In this document: positions 1 through 8,380 of the stretch, piece by piece
Position numbering within the stretch: the stretch's first letter is position 1
Layout of the letters: the number at the start of each line of letters is the position of its first letter
NCBI GenBank assembly: GCA_036556905.1
Contig: DATBIM010000128.1
Location: 1-64,000 of the forward strand
Source of the DNA: 40CM-4-69-5 sp036556905
Lineage (GTDB): Bacteria; Methylomirabilota; Methylomirabilia; Rokubacteriales; CSP1-6
Direction: 5' to 3'
Length of the DNA stretch: 64,000 bases
Notes under the pieces: generated by a model
Databases searched by the model: none
The model's input: only the letters and a program-made list of their open reading frames with translations
What the model was told of the DNA's origin: nothing
Program-made: the position numbers and the translations under genes

Positions 1-315
1 GCGGTGTCGCACCTCAGCCAGCAGACCGCCGTGATGTATCTGGGCAAGCTCGTCGAGGTGGCCGACAGCCTGGAGCTCTGCACCACGCCGCTTCATCCCT
101 ACACCAAGGCGCTGTTCGCGGCCTCGCTCCCCTCCCATCCCGACGAGCCCCGGGAGGAGATCGTGCTGTCGGGCGAGGTCCCCACCGCGCTGAACCCACC
201 GCGCGGCTGCCACTTTCATCCGCGCTGCCCCTTCGTCATGCCGCGCTGCTCGGAGCAAGAGCCCGAGCTGGTCGAGCAGGCCCCCGGGCACCGCGTCGCC
301 TGCCACCTGTATTGA
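1..315 (+). CDS. Peptide ABC transporter ATP-binding protein, C-terminal fragment (DppF/OppF-like)
   Basis: This frame is open at the left window edge, so the Walker A and signature motifs lie outside. What remains is the end of the nucleotide-binding domain (SH of the H-loop region, then AVMYLGKLVE) followed by the oligopeptide-transporter C-terminal extension: HPYTKALFAA and a Cys-rich stretch with GCHFHPRCPF, MPRC and ACHLY. That Cys-bearing tail is typical of DppD/DppF/OppD/OppF ATPases, which energise dipeptide, oligopeptide or nickel uptake at the inner membrane. The F-type versus D-type assignment cannot be made from this fragment. The VOC gene follows 37 bases later with its own ribosome-binding site, so it may or may not share the transcript. 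Confidence 0.85.
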   Translation, partial: AVSHLSQQTAVMYLGKLVEVADSLELCTTPLHPYTKALFAASLPSHPDEPREEIVLSGEVPTALNPPRGCHFHPRCPFVMPRCSEQEPELVEQAPGHRVACHLY

Positions 316-352
316 CGTCGAACGGCTCGTCCCAGCGAGGAGGAACCACACG

Positions 353-1573
353 ATGACATCGGTCAGCCCACGCTACAACGTCGGGGGCGTGCTCCTGCCG
401 CGGCCCTTCAAGATCCGCCGATTGGGCCATTTCGGGTTCAATCTGCTGAAGCTCGCCGACGGGATGGCGTTCTATACGGACCTCCTCGGCTTCAAGCTCT
501 CCGATGTCCTCGACTTCGGCAAAGCCCCCTGGGTGCCCAAGAACGTCGACCTGGGCGACACCCGCGGGTACTTCACCCGCTACGGGACGGACCACCACGC
601 GCTGGTGCTGTTCAACCGGAAGGTGCTGGACCACCGCCCCGACCGGAAGTTCGCGGCCGAGGTCACCATCAACCAGATCACCTGGCAGTGCGGCAGCCTC
701 AAGGAGATCGTGGACGCCAACACCTATTTCCAGAACACCGCGGTCACCATTCAGCGCGCGGGCCGCGACATGCCGGGATCGAACTGGCACGTGTACGTGT
801 ACGACCCCGACGGTCACACGAACGAGCTCTACTACGGCATCGAGCAGATCGGCTGGCAGCAGATGAGCAAACCCACCGACATGTACTACCGGGGCTTTCG
901 CGAGAGCCCGGCGCTCCCCCAGGTCTCCGAGGGCGCCGAGATCGCCGAGGCGCTCGACAAGGGCATCGACATCTTCGCCGGCCACCGCTCCCGCTCGACG
1001 CTTCCCGAGACGTATGACGTAGAAGGGGTGTTGCTGCCTCGGCCGTTCAAGGTGACCCGGATCGGTCCGGTGGCCCTTTTCGTCGCCGATGTGGAGCAGG
1101 CCGAGCGCTTCTACGCCGAGCGTCTGGGCTTCGTGAAGAGCGAGGAGACCACCTATCAGGGCGGCCGCTGCGTGTTCCTTCGCTGCGGCACCGAGCACCA
1201 CAGCCTGGGGCTGTTCCCCCGGGAGCTGCGGCGCCGGCTGGGACTCAGCGAGCACACCACCAGCATGTCGCTGGGAATCGAGGTGGGCAGCTACACCCAG
1301 CTGCGGGAGGCGGTGGCGTTCCTCAAGTCGCACGGGGTCACGTTCCTCGACTCGATTCCGCCAGAGCTCTACCCCGGCATCGACTACTCGGCCTTCGCCC
1401 TCGACCCTGATGGTCACTGCATCCAGCTCTACTACTACATGGAGCAGGTGGGCTGGGACGGGAAGGTCCGGACGCCCGGGCAGCGCCGTACCGTAGCGGC
1501 GAAGTGGCCGGAGGCCCTGGAGCCGCTCTCGGATACCTACGCCGACCAGGTCTTTCAGGGCCCGCTGGGCTAG
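353..1573 (+). CDS. Two-domain VOC family protein (extradiol dioxygenase/glyoxalase fold)
   Basis: The 406-residue protein carries two vicinal-oxygen-chelate domains, roughly residues 20-175 and 225-370. Each has the expected fingerprints (FYTDLLGF / FYAERLGF, GTDHHALVLF / GTEHHSLGLF, DPDGH...LYY). The overall layout resembles class I extradiol ring-cleavage dioxygenases. In the N-terminal domain the three usual metal positions read His (LGHFGF), His (DHHAL) and Glu (NELYY). In the C-terminal domain the first and third positions are not His and Glu (IGPVAL, CIQLYYY). If metal is bound, the first domain is therefore the likely active one. An AGGAGG site nine bases upstream fixes the ATG start. 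The natural substrate cannot be read from the sequence. Confidence 0.85.
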   Translation: MTSVSPRYNVGGVLLPRPFKIRRLGHFGFNLLKLADGMAFYTDLLGFKLSDVLDFGKAPWVPKNVDLGDTRGYFTRYGTDHHALVLFNRKVLDHRPDRKFAAEVTINQITWQCGSLKEIVDANTYFQNTAVTIQRAGRDMPGSNWHVYVYDPDGHTNELYYGIEQIGWQQMSKPTDMYYRGFRESPALPQVSEGAEIAEALDKGIDIFAGHRSRSTLPETYDVEGVLLPRPFKVTRIGPVALFVADVEQAERFYAERLGFVKSEETTYQGGRCVFLRCGTEHHSLGLFPRELRRRLGLSEHTTSMSLGIEVGSYTQLREAVAFLKSHGVTFLDSIPPELYPGIDYSAFALDPDGHCIQLYYYMEQVGWDGKVRTPGQRRTVAAKWPEALEPLSDTYADQVFQGPLG

Positions 1574-1582
1574 GCAGGAGAG

Positions 1583-1619
1583 CCCGGGGGGCCGGCCCGA
1601 GGCTGCCGGCACCCCCGGG
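1583..1619. terminator. GC-rich hairpin between convergent genes
   Basis: An imperfect inverted repeat: CCCGGGGG plus CCGGC on the left pairs with GCCGGC plus CCCCCGGG on the right, around an 8-base loop. There is no T-tract. It sits in the 57-base gap between two convergent genes, so a bidirectional transcription terminator is the likely role. Confidence 0.45.
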
Positions 1620-1630
1620 GAACGCCGGAG

Positions 1631-2248
1631 CTACTGCAGCGGTGAGAAGGCCGCCGGCAGCAGGATCTTGTTCTCTTGCGTGAGCAGCCGGTCAGCCCCG
1701 CCCGGCGGCGGCCACACGCCCTTGGCCCGGGCCTCGTCCCGGATCTTGCCACGCTGATCGAGGCCCGAGTAGGCCCAGATGTGTACGAAGCCGTTGGCCT
1801 TGCCGAACTCCACGCTGCCGGCCAGCACGAGGGGTGAGAGCTTCACGCGCTCGGGGATCTTCGCCTCCCAGCCCTTGGCCAGATCGGGCAGGGTGCCGGG
1901 CTTGAGGGTGTAATAGCGGAGCTCGAAGATCGGCCCCACCTTGCCGGGCCGGGCCGGGGGCAGGAACGAGAAAGGCGCGATGATCTCCGAGCGCATCTCG
2001 CGGATGAACTCGCCGATCTTGGGCGGCCAGTTGGCATCCTTGGCCGCCTCGCCCCGGATCCGCGCGCGCTCGGCGAGATCCTGGTAGCCCCAGATGTGCA
2101 CGATCTCGTTGAGGGGCCCGACCTCCGTGTGCAGGAAGGCGGTGAGCTCCGAGTATTTCTTGCGGTATTCGTAGGCCTCTCCGAACCGCTTCTCCACTTC
2201 GGCCAGACTGCCGGGGGCGATGCGATAGGTCCGGATCTCGTAGATCAC
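1631..2248 (-). CDS. NIPSNAP family protein
   Basis: The 205-residue protein has two NIPSNAP-type ferredoxin-like repeats. The first starts at the N-terminus (MIYEIRTYRIAPGSL) and the second near residue 105 (IFELRYYTLKPGTL), each ending in a VHIW-Y motif. NIPSNAP proteins are small dimeric alpha/beta-barrel proteins whose bacterial role is poorly defined, and they often sit beside catabolic or transport genes. The GTG start is supported by an AAAGGAG site. The gene lies 13 bases downstream of the solute-binding protein gene on the same strand, so the two are probably co-transcribed. There is no signal peptide, so a cytoplasmic location is expected. Confidence 0.85.
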   Translation of the reverse strand: MIYEIRTYRIAPGSLAEVEKRFGEAYEYRKKYSELTAFLHTEVGPLNEIVHIWGYQDLAERARIRGEAAKDANWPPKIGEFIREMRSEIIAPFSFLPPARPGKVGPIFELRYYTLKPGTLPDLAKGWEAKIPERVKLSPLVLAGSVEFGKANGFVHIWAYSGLDQRGKIRDEARAKGVWPPPGGADRLLTQENKILLPAAFSPLQ

Positions 2249-2261
2249 TGGTGCTCTCCTT

Positions 2262-3470
2262 TCACGGGATGGTGAGGCGGGTTCCCGGCGCCGCGAACTC
2301 CTTGGGCCACACCACGACCCACTTGCCGTCCTGGACCTGCTTCACCTTGGACAGGTCGTCGCCGTAGTTGTTGGCCCCGTCGAAACGGAGCTTGCCCACG
2401 ATGGTGTCCACGCGATTGGCCCGGAGCCACTGGGCGATCGCCTTGTCGTCCAGGCCTTTGGTCGCGGTCACCCCGGCCTCCAGGAGCTGCCAGGCCGCGT
2501 ACGACACCGCCGCCTGGACGTCAGCCGACTGGTAGGGCAGCCCGGCCTTGGCCGCCCGCTCCCGGTAGAGCTTCACGAACTCCGCGGCCACCGGGGGCGA
2601 CGTGAACGGCGGGTGCTCCTCGAAGATCGTCGTCGAGAGCGCGTACTTGCCGTCGGGGGCCACCGCCAGTGGCCCCGGCGCCGGATAGAGGTAGAAGTGG
2701 CTCTTCGGCGTGTAGTCCAGCTTCTTGAGCGCGTCGAGGAGGAGGTTGCCATCCAGACCGACGGCGCCCACCCACAGGAAGTCGGGGTTGGCATCGCGCA
2801 CTCGCGCCGCGATGGGGCCGAAGTCCCGGTTGCCGAACTCGAACTCGAGGTAGAGCACCTCCTTCAGGCCACGCTTGGCCGCCACCTCTCGGGCGCCCAC
2901 CGACATGAAGTGGACCGAGGGAAATTTGCTCGTCGCCATGGCGATCGTCTTGGGGGGCTTCCCGGACGCCGCCAGGGCATCGAAGAGCGTGTTGGGGAAC
3001 GTGCGGCCCGGCTCGGGCCCGATGGCCCAGGTCGGGAAGTGCATCTCGTACTTGGCCAGATGGGGGATGCCGAAGGTGTGATGGACGAGCACCTTGTTGT
3101 GCCGCTGGGCCACGGCCATGGCCGAGAGGATGTTGCCGGTCCCGTAGGGTCCGAGCAGCAGATCGACCTTGTCGACGGTGATCAGCTTCTCATAGAGCGT
3201 GCGGGCCAGGTCGGGCTTGGACTGATCGTCGAGCAGGACCCACTCCACCGACCGGCCCAGCAGCCCGTTCTTCTTGTTGAGCTGCTCCACGAAGATCTCC
3301 CCGGAGATCTTGTGCACGAGCGCGGTGGCGGCCAGCGGTCCGGTCAGGGCCAGCGTGCTGCCGATGCGAATGGGCGGCCCGGACGGCGCGGCACTGGACC
3401 CGCCGGCCAGGGCGAGGCACCCCAGCCCGGCGAGCGCGAACACGAGGAGGCGGCGACGGTCGAGCATCAT
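2262..3470 (-). CDS. ABC transporter substrate-binding protein, branched-chain amino acid type (Peripla_BP_6)
   Basis: The 402-residue precursor begins with a signal peptide (charged MMLDRRR, hydrophobic core, cleavage near SSAAPS). The mature start RIGSTLALTGPLA is characteristic of LivJ-type periplasmic binding proteins. Further family features are the KPDLARTLYEKLI region, the GPYGTGN phosphate/backbone-binding-like turn and FVKLYRERAAKAG near the C-terminus. Such proteins capture amino acids, amides or aromatic acids for an ABC importer. No permease or ATPase gene is adjacent, so this is an orphan receptor here. A GGAGGG site lies six bases before the first of two consecutive ATGs. The NIPSNAP gene follows on the same strand. 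Confidence 0.9.
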   Translation of the reverse strand: MMLDRRRLLVFALAGLGCLALAGGSSAAPSGPPIRIGSTLALTGPLAATALVHKISGEIFVEQLNKKNGLLGRSVEWVLLDDQSKPDLARTLYEKLITVDKVDLLLGPYGTGNILSAMAVAQRHNKVLVHHTFGIPHLAKYEMHFPTWAIGPEPGRTFPNTLFDALAASGKPPKTIAMATSKFPSVHFMSVGAREVAAKRGLKEVLYLEFEFGNRDFGPIAARVRDANPDFLWVGAVGLDGNLLLDALKKLDYTPKSHFYLYPAPGPLAVAPDGKYALSTTIFEEHPPFTSPPVAAEFVKLYRERAAKAGLPYQSADVQAAVSYAAWQLLEAGVTATKGLDDKAIAQWLRANRVDTIVGKLRFDGANNYGDDLSKVKQVQDGKWVVVWPKEFAAPGTRLTIP

Positions 3471-3551
3471 GGCAGGCCCTCCGGGCAGCGGGGATTCAAG
3501 TGGCCGAGACTATACCGAGCCGGTTTCGGGATCGCAAGGAGGAAGGATCTG

Positions 3552-3560
3552 TGCTATAGA
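3552..3560 (+). promoter_or_regulatory. Extended -10 promoter element of purU
   Basis: TGC-TATAGA, an extended -10 hexamer, ends eight bases before the GTG start at 3569. No Shine-Dalgarno sequence lies between, consistent with a leaderless or nearly leaderless transcript. Confidence 0.45.
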
Positions 3561-3568
3561 CCGACGAC

Positions 3569-4423
3569 GTGAGCCAGACGGCGACCCTGCTCATCACGGG
3601 CAAGGACCAGAAAGGGCTCGTGTACCGGATCTCCGAGTTCATCTACCGCCACCAGGGCAACATCCTGCACGCCGACCACCACATCGACTTCGAGACCGGC
3701 CTGTTCCTCTCCCGGGTCGAGTGGGACCTCGACGGCTTTCAGCTGGCCCCCGACGAGGCGGCCACCGCCGTGCAGGCCCTGGCCGAGGAGCTCGAGATGC
3801 GCTGGGAGCTGCGGTTCTCCGACCGGCCCCTGCGCACGGCCATCTTCGTCTCCCGCTACGACCATTGCCTGGTCGATTTGTTGCACCGCCACGCCATCGG
3901 GGAGCTCCCGGCCAACGTGGTCGCCATCGTCAGCAACCACCTCGAGCTGCAGCCGCTCGCCCACCGCTACGGAATTCCGTTCCACCACTTTCCGATCACG
4001 GCGGCGAGCAAGGCGGCCCAGGAGGAACGGGAGCTCGCGCTTTTGGCCGCCCTGCGCGTGGATCTCGTGGTGCTCGCCCGCTACATGCAGATCCTGACAG
4101 CGGAGTTCGTCGCCCGCTACCCGAACCGGATCATCAACATCCATCACTCGTTCCTGCCCGCATTCAGCGGGGCCCGCCCCTACGCCCAGGCCCACGCCCG
4201 CGGCGTCAAGATCATCGGCGCCAGCAGTCACTACGTGACCGCGGTCATCGACGAGGGCCCGATCATCGAGCAGGACACCATCCGGGTCAGCCACCGGGAC
4301 ACGGTGGAGGACCTCGCCCGCAAGGGTCGGGACCTGGAACGGGTGGTGCTGGCGCGAGCGGTCCACCTGCACCTGCAAGGCCGGGTCTTGCCCTGCGGTA
4401 ACCGGACCGTGGTCTTCGACTGA
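3569..4423 (+). CDS. purU: Formyltetrahydrofolate deformylase PurU
   Basis: The 284-residue protein has the PurU layout: an N-terminal ACT regulatory domain (about residues 5-80, beginning TATLLITGKDQKGLVYRISEF) and a C-terminal formyl-transferase/hydrolase domain (about 88-284). The active-site Asn-His lies in IINIHHSFLPAF and the catalytic Asp in AVIDEGPIIEQ. PurU hydrolyses 10-formyl-THF to formate and THF, balancing the one-carbon pool and supplying formate. Length matches the family. The gene starts with GTG directly behind a -10-like TATAGA and without an SD site. It is followed one base later by a MetE-like gene, so the operon links formyl-THF turnover with methyl-transfer chemistry. 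Confidence 0.95.
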   Translation: MSQTATLLITGKDQKGLVYRISEFIYRHQGNILHADHHIDFETGLFLSRVEWDLDGFQLAPDEAATAVQALAEELEMRWELRFSDRPLRTAIFVSRYDHCLVDLLHRHAIGELPANVVAIVSNHLELQPLAHRYGIPFHHFPITAASKAAQEERELALLAALRVDLVVLARYMQILTAEFVARYPNRIINIHHSFLPAFSGARPYAQAHARGVKIIGASSHYVTAVIDEGPIIEQDTIRVSHRDTVEDLARKGRDLERVVLARAVHLHLQGRVLPCGNRTVVFD

Positions 4424-4424
4424 C

Positions 4425-5567
4425 ATGCGGCGCAGCACGGCGCGCTTTCTGACTACGCACACCGGGAGCCTGCCCCGTCCCGACGACCTCATCCAGATGA
4501 TGTTCGCCAAGGAGGAAGGCGTGCCCGTCGACGCGGCGGCCCTGGCCGCCCGCGTCCGGTCGGCCGTGGCCGAGGTGGTCGGCAAGCAGGCCCAGGCCGG
4601 TGTCGACGTCCTCAACGACGGCGAGCTCAGCAAGCCCAGCTACGCCACCTATGTCAAGGATCGGCTGGACGGGTTCGGCGGCAGCAGCCAGCCGTTGCAG
4701 TACCAGGACCTCACCGACTTCCCCGGGATGGCCCGGCGCGTGTTCGGCGATCCCGGCCGGGCTCGGCGCAAGACACCGGCCTGTACGGGCCCGATCCGCG
4801 TGCGCGATCCTCGCGCCGCCCAGGCGGACGCCGACAACTTGCGGGCGGCGCTGGGCCCGGACGCCGCCGCGGAGGCCTTCCTGAGCGCGGCCTCTCCCGG
4901 CGTCGTCTCCCTGTTCTTCCGCAACGACCACTACCCCAGCCACGAGGCGTACCTCTTCGCCATCGCCGAGGCCATGAAGCACGAGTACGAGACCGTGGCC
5001 AGGGCGGGGTTCGTCCTGCAGGTCGACTGCCCGGACCTGGCCATGGGCCGCCACATCCAGTTCGCCGCCTTGCCCCTCGAGGAGTTCCGGCGGATGGCGC
5101 GCCTGCACATCGAGGCCCTCAACCACGCCCTGGCCAACGTGCCGCCGGACCAGGCACGCCTGCACCTGTGCTGGGGCAACTACGAGGGGCCGCACCATTA
5201 CGATGTGCCCCTGGCCGACATCATCGACGTCGTCTTCACGGCCCGCCCCCACGGCATCTCGTTCGAGGCGGCCAACCCTCGCCATGCCCACGAGTGGAAG
5301 CTGTTCGAGCGCGTGAAGCTGCCGGCGGATAAGGTGATCATTCCCGGCGTCATCGATTCCACCACCAACTTCATCGAGCATCCCGAGCTCGTCGCCGAGC
5401 GCATCGGGCGGTACGCTCGGCTGGTGGGCCGAGAACATGTCATCGCCGGCACCGACTGTGGTTTCGGCACCTGGGTCGGCCAGGCAGCCGTCGATCCGGA
5501 TATCGTCTGGGCCAAGCTGGCCAGCCTGGCCGCCGGCGCCCGCCTGGCCTCCCGCGAATTCTGGTGA
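4425..5567 (+). CDS. Cobalamin-independent methionine synthase family protein (MetE C-terminal-domain type)
   Basis: The 380-residue protein corresponds only to the catalytic C-terminal barrel of MetE. It opens with the family signature FLTTHTGSLPRP. The zinc-ligand positions are recognisable: His and Cys in LHLCWGNYEG (about 246-249), Glu in FEAANPRH (about 280) and Cys in GTDCGFGTW (about 346). Stand-alone proteins of this size occur widely in bacteria and archaea. Some accept methyl groups from corrinoid proteins or act on unusual thiols, so true methionine synthesis should not be assumed. The gene starts one base after purU stops and is translationally coupled to it. Confidence 0.85.
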   Translation: MRRSTARFLTTHTGSLPRPDDLIQMMFAKEEGVPVDAAALAARVRSAVAEVVGKQAQAGVDVLNDGELSKPSYATYVKDRLDGFGGSSQPLQYQDLTDFPGMARRVFGDPGRARRKTPACTGPIRVRDPRAAQADADNLRAALGPDAAAEAFLSAASPGVVSLFFRNDHYPSHEAYLFAIAEAMKHEYETVARAGFVLQVDCPDLAMGRHIQFAALPLEEFRRMARLHIEALNHALANVPPDQARLHLCWGNYEGPHHYDVPLADIIDVVFTARPHGISFEAANPRHAHEWKLFERVKLPADKVIIPGVIDSTTNFIEHPELVAERIGRYARLVGREHVIAGTDCGFGTWVGQAAVDPDIVWAKLASLAAGARLASREFW

Positions 5568-5581
5568 TCCAGGAGCGACCC

Positions 5582-6691
5582 ATGGCACACGCACGTGGGC
5601 TCCGGTCGGTCGGATACTTCGATTGCCCGGGCGGTGGTCAGGTCGTGGTGAGCGGGGCGACGGCCTACGTCGCCCACATGAAGGCCCCGCACGGGACGAG
5701 CATCGTCGACGTCAGCGATCCCGCGCATCCACGGAAGCTGGCCGAGCTGACCATTCCCTCCGACGTGCACTCCCACAAGGTGCGCGTCGTGGATGACGTG
5801 ATGCTGGTCAACCGGGAGGCGCCGCCCCGGACTGCGACGGGGCCAGGCTTTCGCGGCGGCCTCGGGATCTGGGACGTGAGCCATCCCGAACGACCGCGCG
5901 AGATCGCCTTCTGGGAATGCCAGGGTGTGCACCGGTTCACGTTCGACGGGCGGTACGCGTACTTCTCGCCCGAGCTGGAGGGCTACCGCGGCAACATTGC
6001 GATGACGCTCGACCTGAGAGATCCGGCCCGGCCGGAGGAGGTCGGGCGCTGGTGGATGCCGGGCCAATGGATCGCCGGCGGCGAGACGCCGACCTGGGAG
6101 GGCCGCGCCCATCGCTGCCATCACCCGATTCGCCTGGGCAACCGACTCTACGTCTCCTACTGGCACGGCGGCTTCGTGATCCTGGACATCGAGGACATGG
6201 CCAAGCCGCGCCTCGTGTCCGGGCTGGACTGGAGCCCGCCGTTCTCGTGCCCGACGCACACCGCGCTACCCATCCCGTTCCCGCTCGGCGGGCGCCGCGT
6301 CATGCTGGTGGCCGACGAGGACGTGCTGCGCATCGGGGCCGGCGTCCCGGCGTTTCTCTGGATGGTCGACATCACGGACGAAACGCGGCCGGTGCCGTTC
6401 GCCAGCTTCCAGGTCGACGGGATCGACGGCTCGCCGCAGCCCGAGTTCACCGGCTGCCACCAGCCCTGCGAAGAGGTGCGGGGAACGGAGATCCCGGTGG
6501 CCTGGTTCGCCCACGGGCTCAGGATCGTGGACATCGCCAATCCGCGCGCGCCGCGCGAGGTCGCGTCGTTCGTGCCGGACGTGGCGCCGGGGGCCGACCG
6601 CGTCTGCAGCAACGACGTCTGCTACGACAGCCGCGGCCTGCTCTACCTCATCGACCGCCACCGCGGCCTGCACATTCTGGAGCGCGTCTGA
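5582..6691 (+). CDS. LVIVD/beta-propeller-like repeat protein of unknown function
   Basis: The roughly 369-residue soluble protein contains repeated short blades of the form SIVDVSDPAHPRKLAEL, LGIWDVSHPERPREIAF, TLDLRDPARPEEVGRW, VILDIEDMAKPRLVS and LRIVDIANPRAPREVASF. This is the pattern of LVIVD-repeat proteins, which are predicted to fold as a beta-propeller. No signal peptide is visible. The ATG at 5582 has an AGGAG site six bases upstream and is preferred over a GTG overlapping the previous stop. It is the third gene of the purU operon and is followed without a gap by a solute-binding protein gene. Function is unknown. Confidence 0.75.
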   Translation: MAHARGLRSVGYFDCPGGGQVVVSGATAYVAHMKAPHGTSIVDVSDPAHPRKLAELTIPSDVHSHKVRVVDDVMLVNREAPPRTATGPGFRGGLGIWDVSHPERPREIAFWECQGVHRFTFDGRYAYFSPELEGYRGNIAMTLDLRDPARPEEVGRWWMPGQWIAGGETPTWEGRAHRCHHPIRLGNRLYVSYWHGGFVILDIEDMAKPRLVSGLDWSPPFSCPTHTALPIPFPLGGRRVMLVADEDVLRIGAGVPAFLWMVDITDETRPVPFASFQVDGIDGSPQPEFTGCHQPCEEVRGTEIPVAWFAHGLRIVDIANPRAPREVASFVPDVAPGADRVCSNDVCYDSRGLLYLIDRHRGLHILERV

Positions 6692-7699
6692 GTGTCGCCG
6701 GTCCGCGTCCTCAGGCTCGGTATCCTGATGGCGTCGCTAGCCCTGGGAGCGTTCGCAGTGGGGGCCGACGCCCAACCGGCCGGGTCGGCGAATCGAGTGG
6801 GCTACCTGGTCGCGACGTCGTATCTGCACCCCAACTTCTCGAGTCTCTTTCATAATGCGCTAAACGACCTCGGCTACGTCGAAGGTCGCAACCTCGTCGT
6901 AGAGTCCCGGCTGAGCGCCGGACGCGACGATCGCCTCGGGGCCTTGGCCGCCGAGCTCGTTCAAGCCAGGGTCAAGATCATCGTCGCCGATGGGATCGCG
7001 GCGGCGCTCGCGGCCAAGCAAACCACGAAGCACCTCCCGATCGTGGTAGCCATCGGAGGCGACCCCGTCGCCACGGGGCTCGTGACGAGCCTGGCGCGGC
7101 CGGGCGGGAACGTCACCGGAGTTACGGTGCTCGCCCTGGACCTGCTGGCCAAGCGGCTTCAACTGCTGAAGGAAGTCAATCCCCGCTTGACCCGGGTCGG
7201 GGTGCTCTGGAATCCCCTGAACGCCGAAAAAGAGCTCGAATGGCAGCAGCTATCCGCCCTGGCCCCCAGACTGAACCTCACCCTGCAGTCGTTGGAGGTC
7301 CGCAGCCCGCAGGACATCGACCCCGCGCTGAGGTCCGCGCCGGCACAGCGGGTCGGCGGATTGTTGGTCCTCGACGATTCCCTCGTCCTCGCCAACGCGT
7401 CGCCGATCGTCGACGCCGCTCAGAAGTATCGGCTCCCGACGATCTACGCGTGGCGGCTGTTCGTGGATGGCGTGGTCATCCAGCCCGGGGGGCTGATGTC
7501 GTACGGACCAAACCTGTTCGATGTCGCTGCGACCGTCGCCGGCCTGGTGGACAAGATCCTCCGAGGCGCCAACCCCGCCGACCTCCCCATCGAGCAGCCG
7601 ACGAAGTTCGAGCTGGTGGTCAACCTCCGGGCCGCCAGGGCCCTCAACGTCACGATCCCACCATCGCTCCTGGTGCGCGCCGACTCTGTAGTCCGGTGA
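6692..7699 (+). CDS. ABC transporter substrate-binding protein (ABC_sub_bind, TrpX-type)
   Basis: The 335-residue precursor has a signal peptide (cleavage near GADAQP). It then shows the fingerprints of the ABC_sub_bind family: RVGYLV near the mature N-terminus, ALNDLGYVEGRNL, the IPIVV-like PIVVAIGGDPVATGLVTSLARPGGNVTG block, LLKEVNPRLTRVGVLWNP and the C-terminal PTKFELVVNLRAARAL. Members bind diverse ligands for ABC importers. None of the cognate permease or ATPase genes is nearby. The GTG start abuts the TGA of the LVIVD gene. A few blocks use less GC-rich codons than neighbouring genes, which may hint at acquisition but is weak. Confidence 0.9.
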   Translation: MSPVRVLRLGILMASLALGAFAVGADAQPAGSANRVGYLVATSYLHPNFSSLFHNALNDLGYVEGRNLVVESRLSAGRDDRLGALAAELVQARVKIIVADGIAAALAAKQTTKHLPIVVAIGGDPVATGLVTSLARPGGNVTGVTVLALDLLAKRLQLLKEVNPRLTRVGVLWNPLNAEKELEWQQLSALAPRLNLTLQSLEVRSPQDIDPALRSAPAQRVGGLLVLDDSLVLANASPIVDAAQKYRLPTIYAWRLFVDGVVIQPGGLMSYGPNLFDVAATVAGLVDKILRGANPADLPIEQPTKFELVVNLRAARALNVTIPPSLLVRADSVVR

Positions 7700-7729
7700 T
7701 GTTGCCGAGGAGGGCGTGGACGTCGAGGA

Positions 7730-8233
7730 TCAGCCTCCATAGAAGACCTTCTCGCCGAGATCCTTCAGCCACAGCGTGGCGTCGTCGGCCCGTCCTTCGG
7801 GCGCTCGGCTGAAGCCAGCCTCGACCACGCGGCCGATGAAGACGGAGTGATCACCCTTCTCGACCGTCGCCTCGACCCGGCATTCCACGAACGCCGGGGT
7901 GTTCGTGAGGATCGGCGCTCCCGTGGCGCCCGGACGAAATGATTCCCCGGAGATGGTCTGGCCCTGCCGCTCGGCGGGCTTGAAGAACGTGAAGGCCAGG
8001 GCCTGCTGGCCTTTGCCGAGCACGTTCAGGGCGAAGGCGCCGGTCTCCTTGATGAGCGCGTGCGCGTGGGAATCGGCCTTGACGCCGACGGCGACCAGGG
8101 GTGGCTCGAACGAGGCCTGGGTGACCCAGTTCACCGTGGCCGCCGCCACCCGGCCGTCGCCGTGCGCGGCCGTTAGAACGTAGAGCCCGTACGGGATCAT
8201 CCGGAGCGCCGTCTTCTTCGCGTTGGGGTCCAT
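7730..8233 (-). CDS. Flavin reductase family protein
   Basis: The 167-residue protein is a compact split-barrel FMN-binding flavin reductase. Visible features are MIPYGLYVLTA at the N-terminus, ATVNWVTQASFEPPLVAVGV (FMN-binding loop), and the C-terminal GDHSVFIGRVVEAG with a conserved His. Proteins of this kind supply reduced FMN or FAD to an oxygenase partner. The gene is divergent from a VOC gene and a group D flavin monooxygenase gene, 147 bases away, making these natural partners. The ATG start has a GGAGAGGAGG site. A longer upstream extension of the frame has no domain and no ribosome-binding site, and is discarded. Confidence 0.85.
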   Translation of the reverse strand: MDPNAKKTALRMIPYGLYVLTAAHGDGRVAAATVNWVTQASFEPPLVAVGVKADSHAHALIKETGAFALNVLGKGQQALAFTFFKPAERQGQTISGESFRPGATGAPILTNTPAFVECRVEATVEKGDHSVFIGRVVEAGFSRAPEGRADDATLWLKDLGEKVFYGG

Positions 8234-8380
8234 CGAAGCCTCCTCTCCGCCGGGAGGATACAGCGAGAAGGCCCTTTTGCGCACGCCACGCCGTTTCGCG
8301 TACCATCGATCCCGGCCAGGTCGGCTGGCTCCCGTCCAGCGGGGCGGGAGTCGAGGAGATTCGACACCGAGGAGGGCGCT

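Noticed and set aside
236..1612. Open frame of about 458 codons antisense to the two-domain VOC gene
   Set aside because: No family resemblance. The plus-strand gene has an AGGAGG site and VOC motifs.
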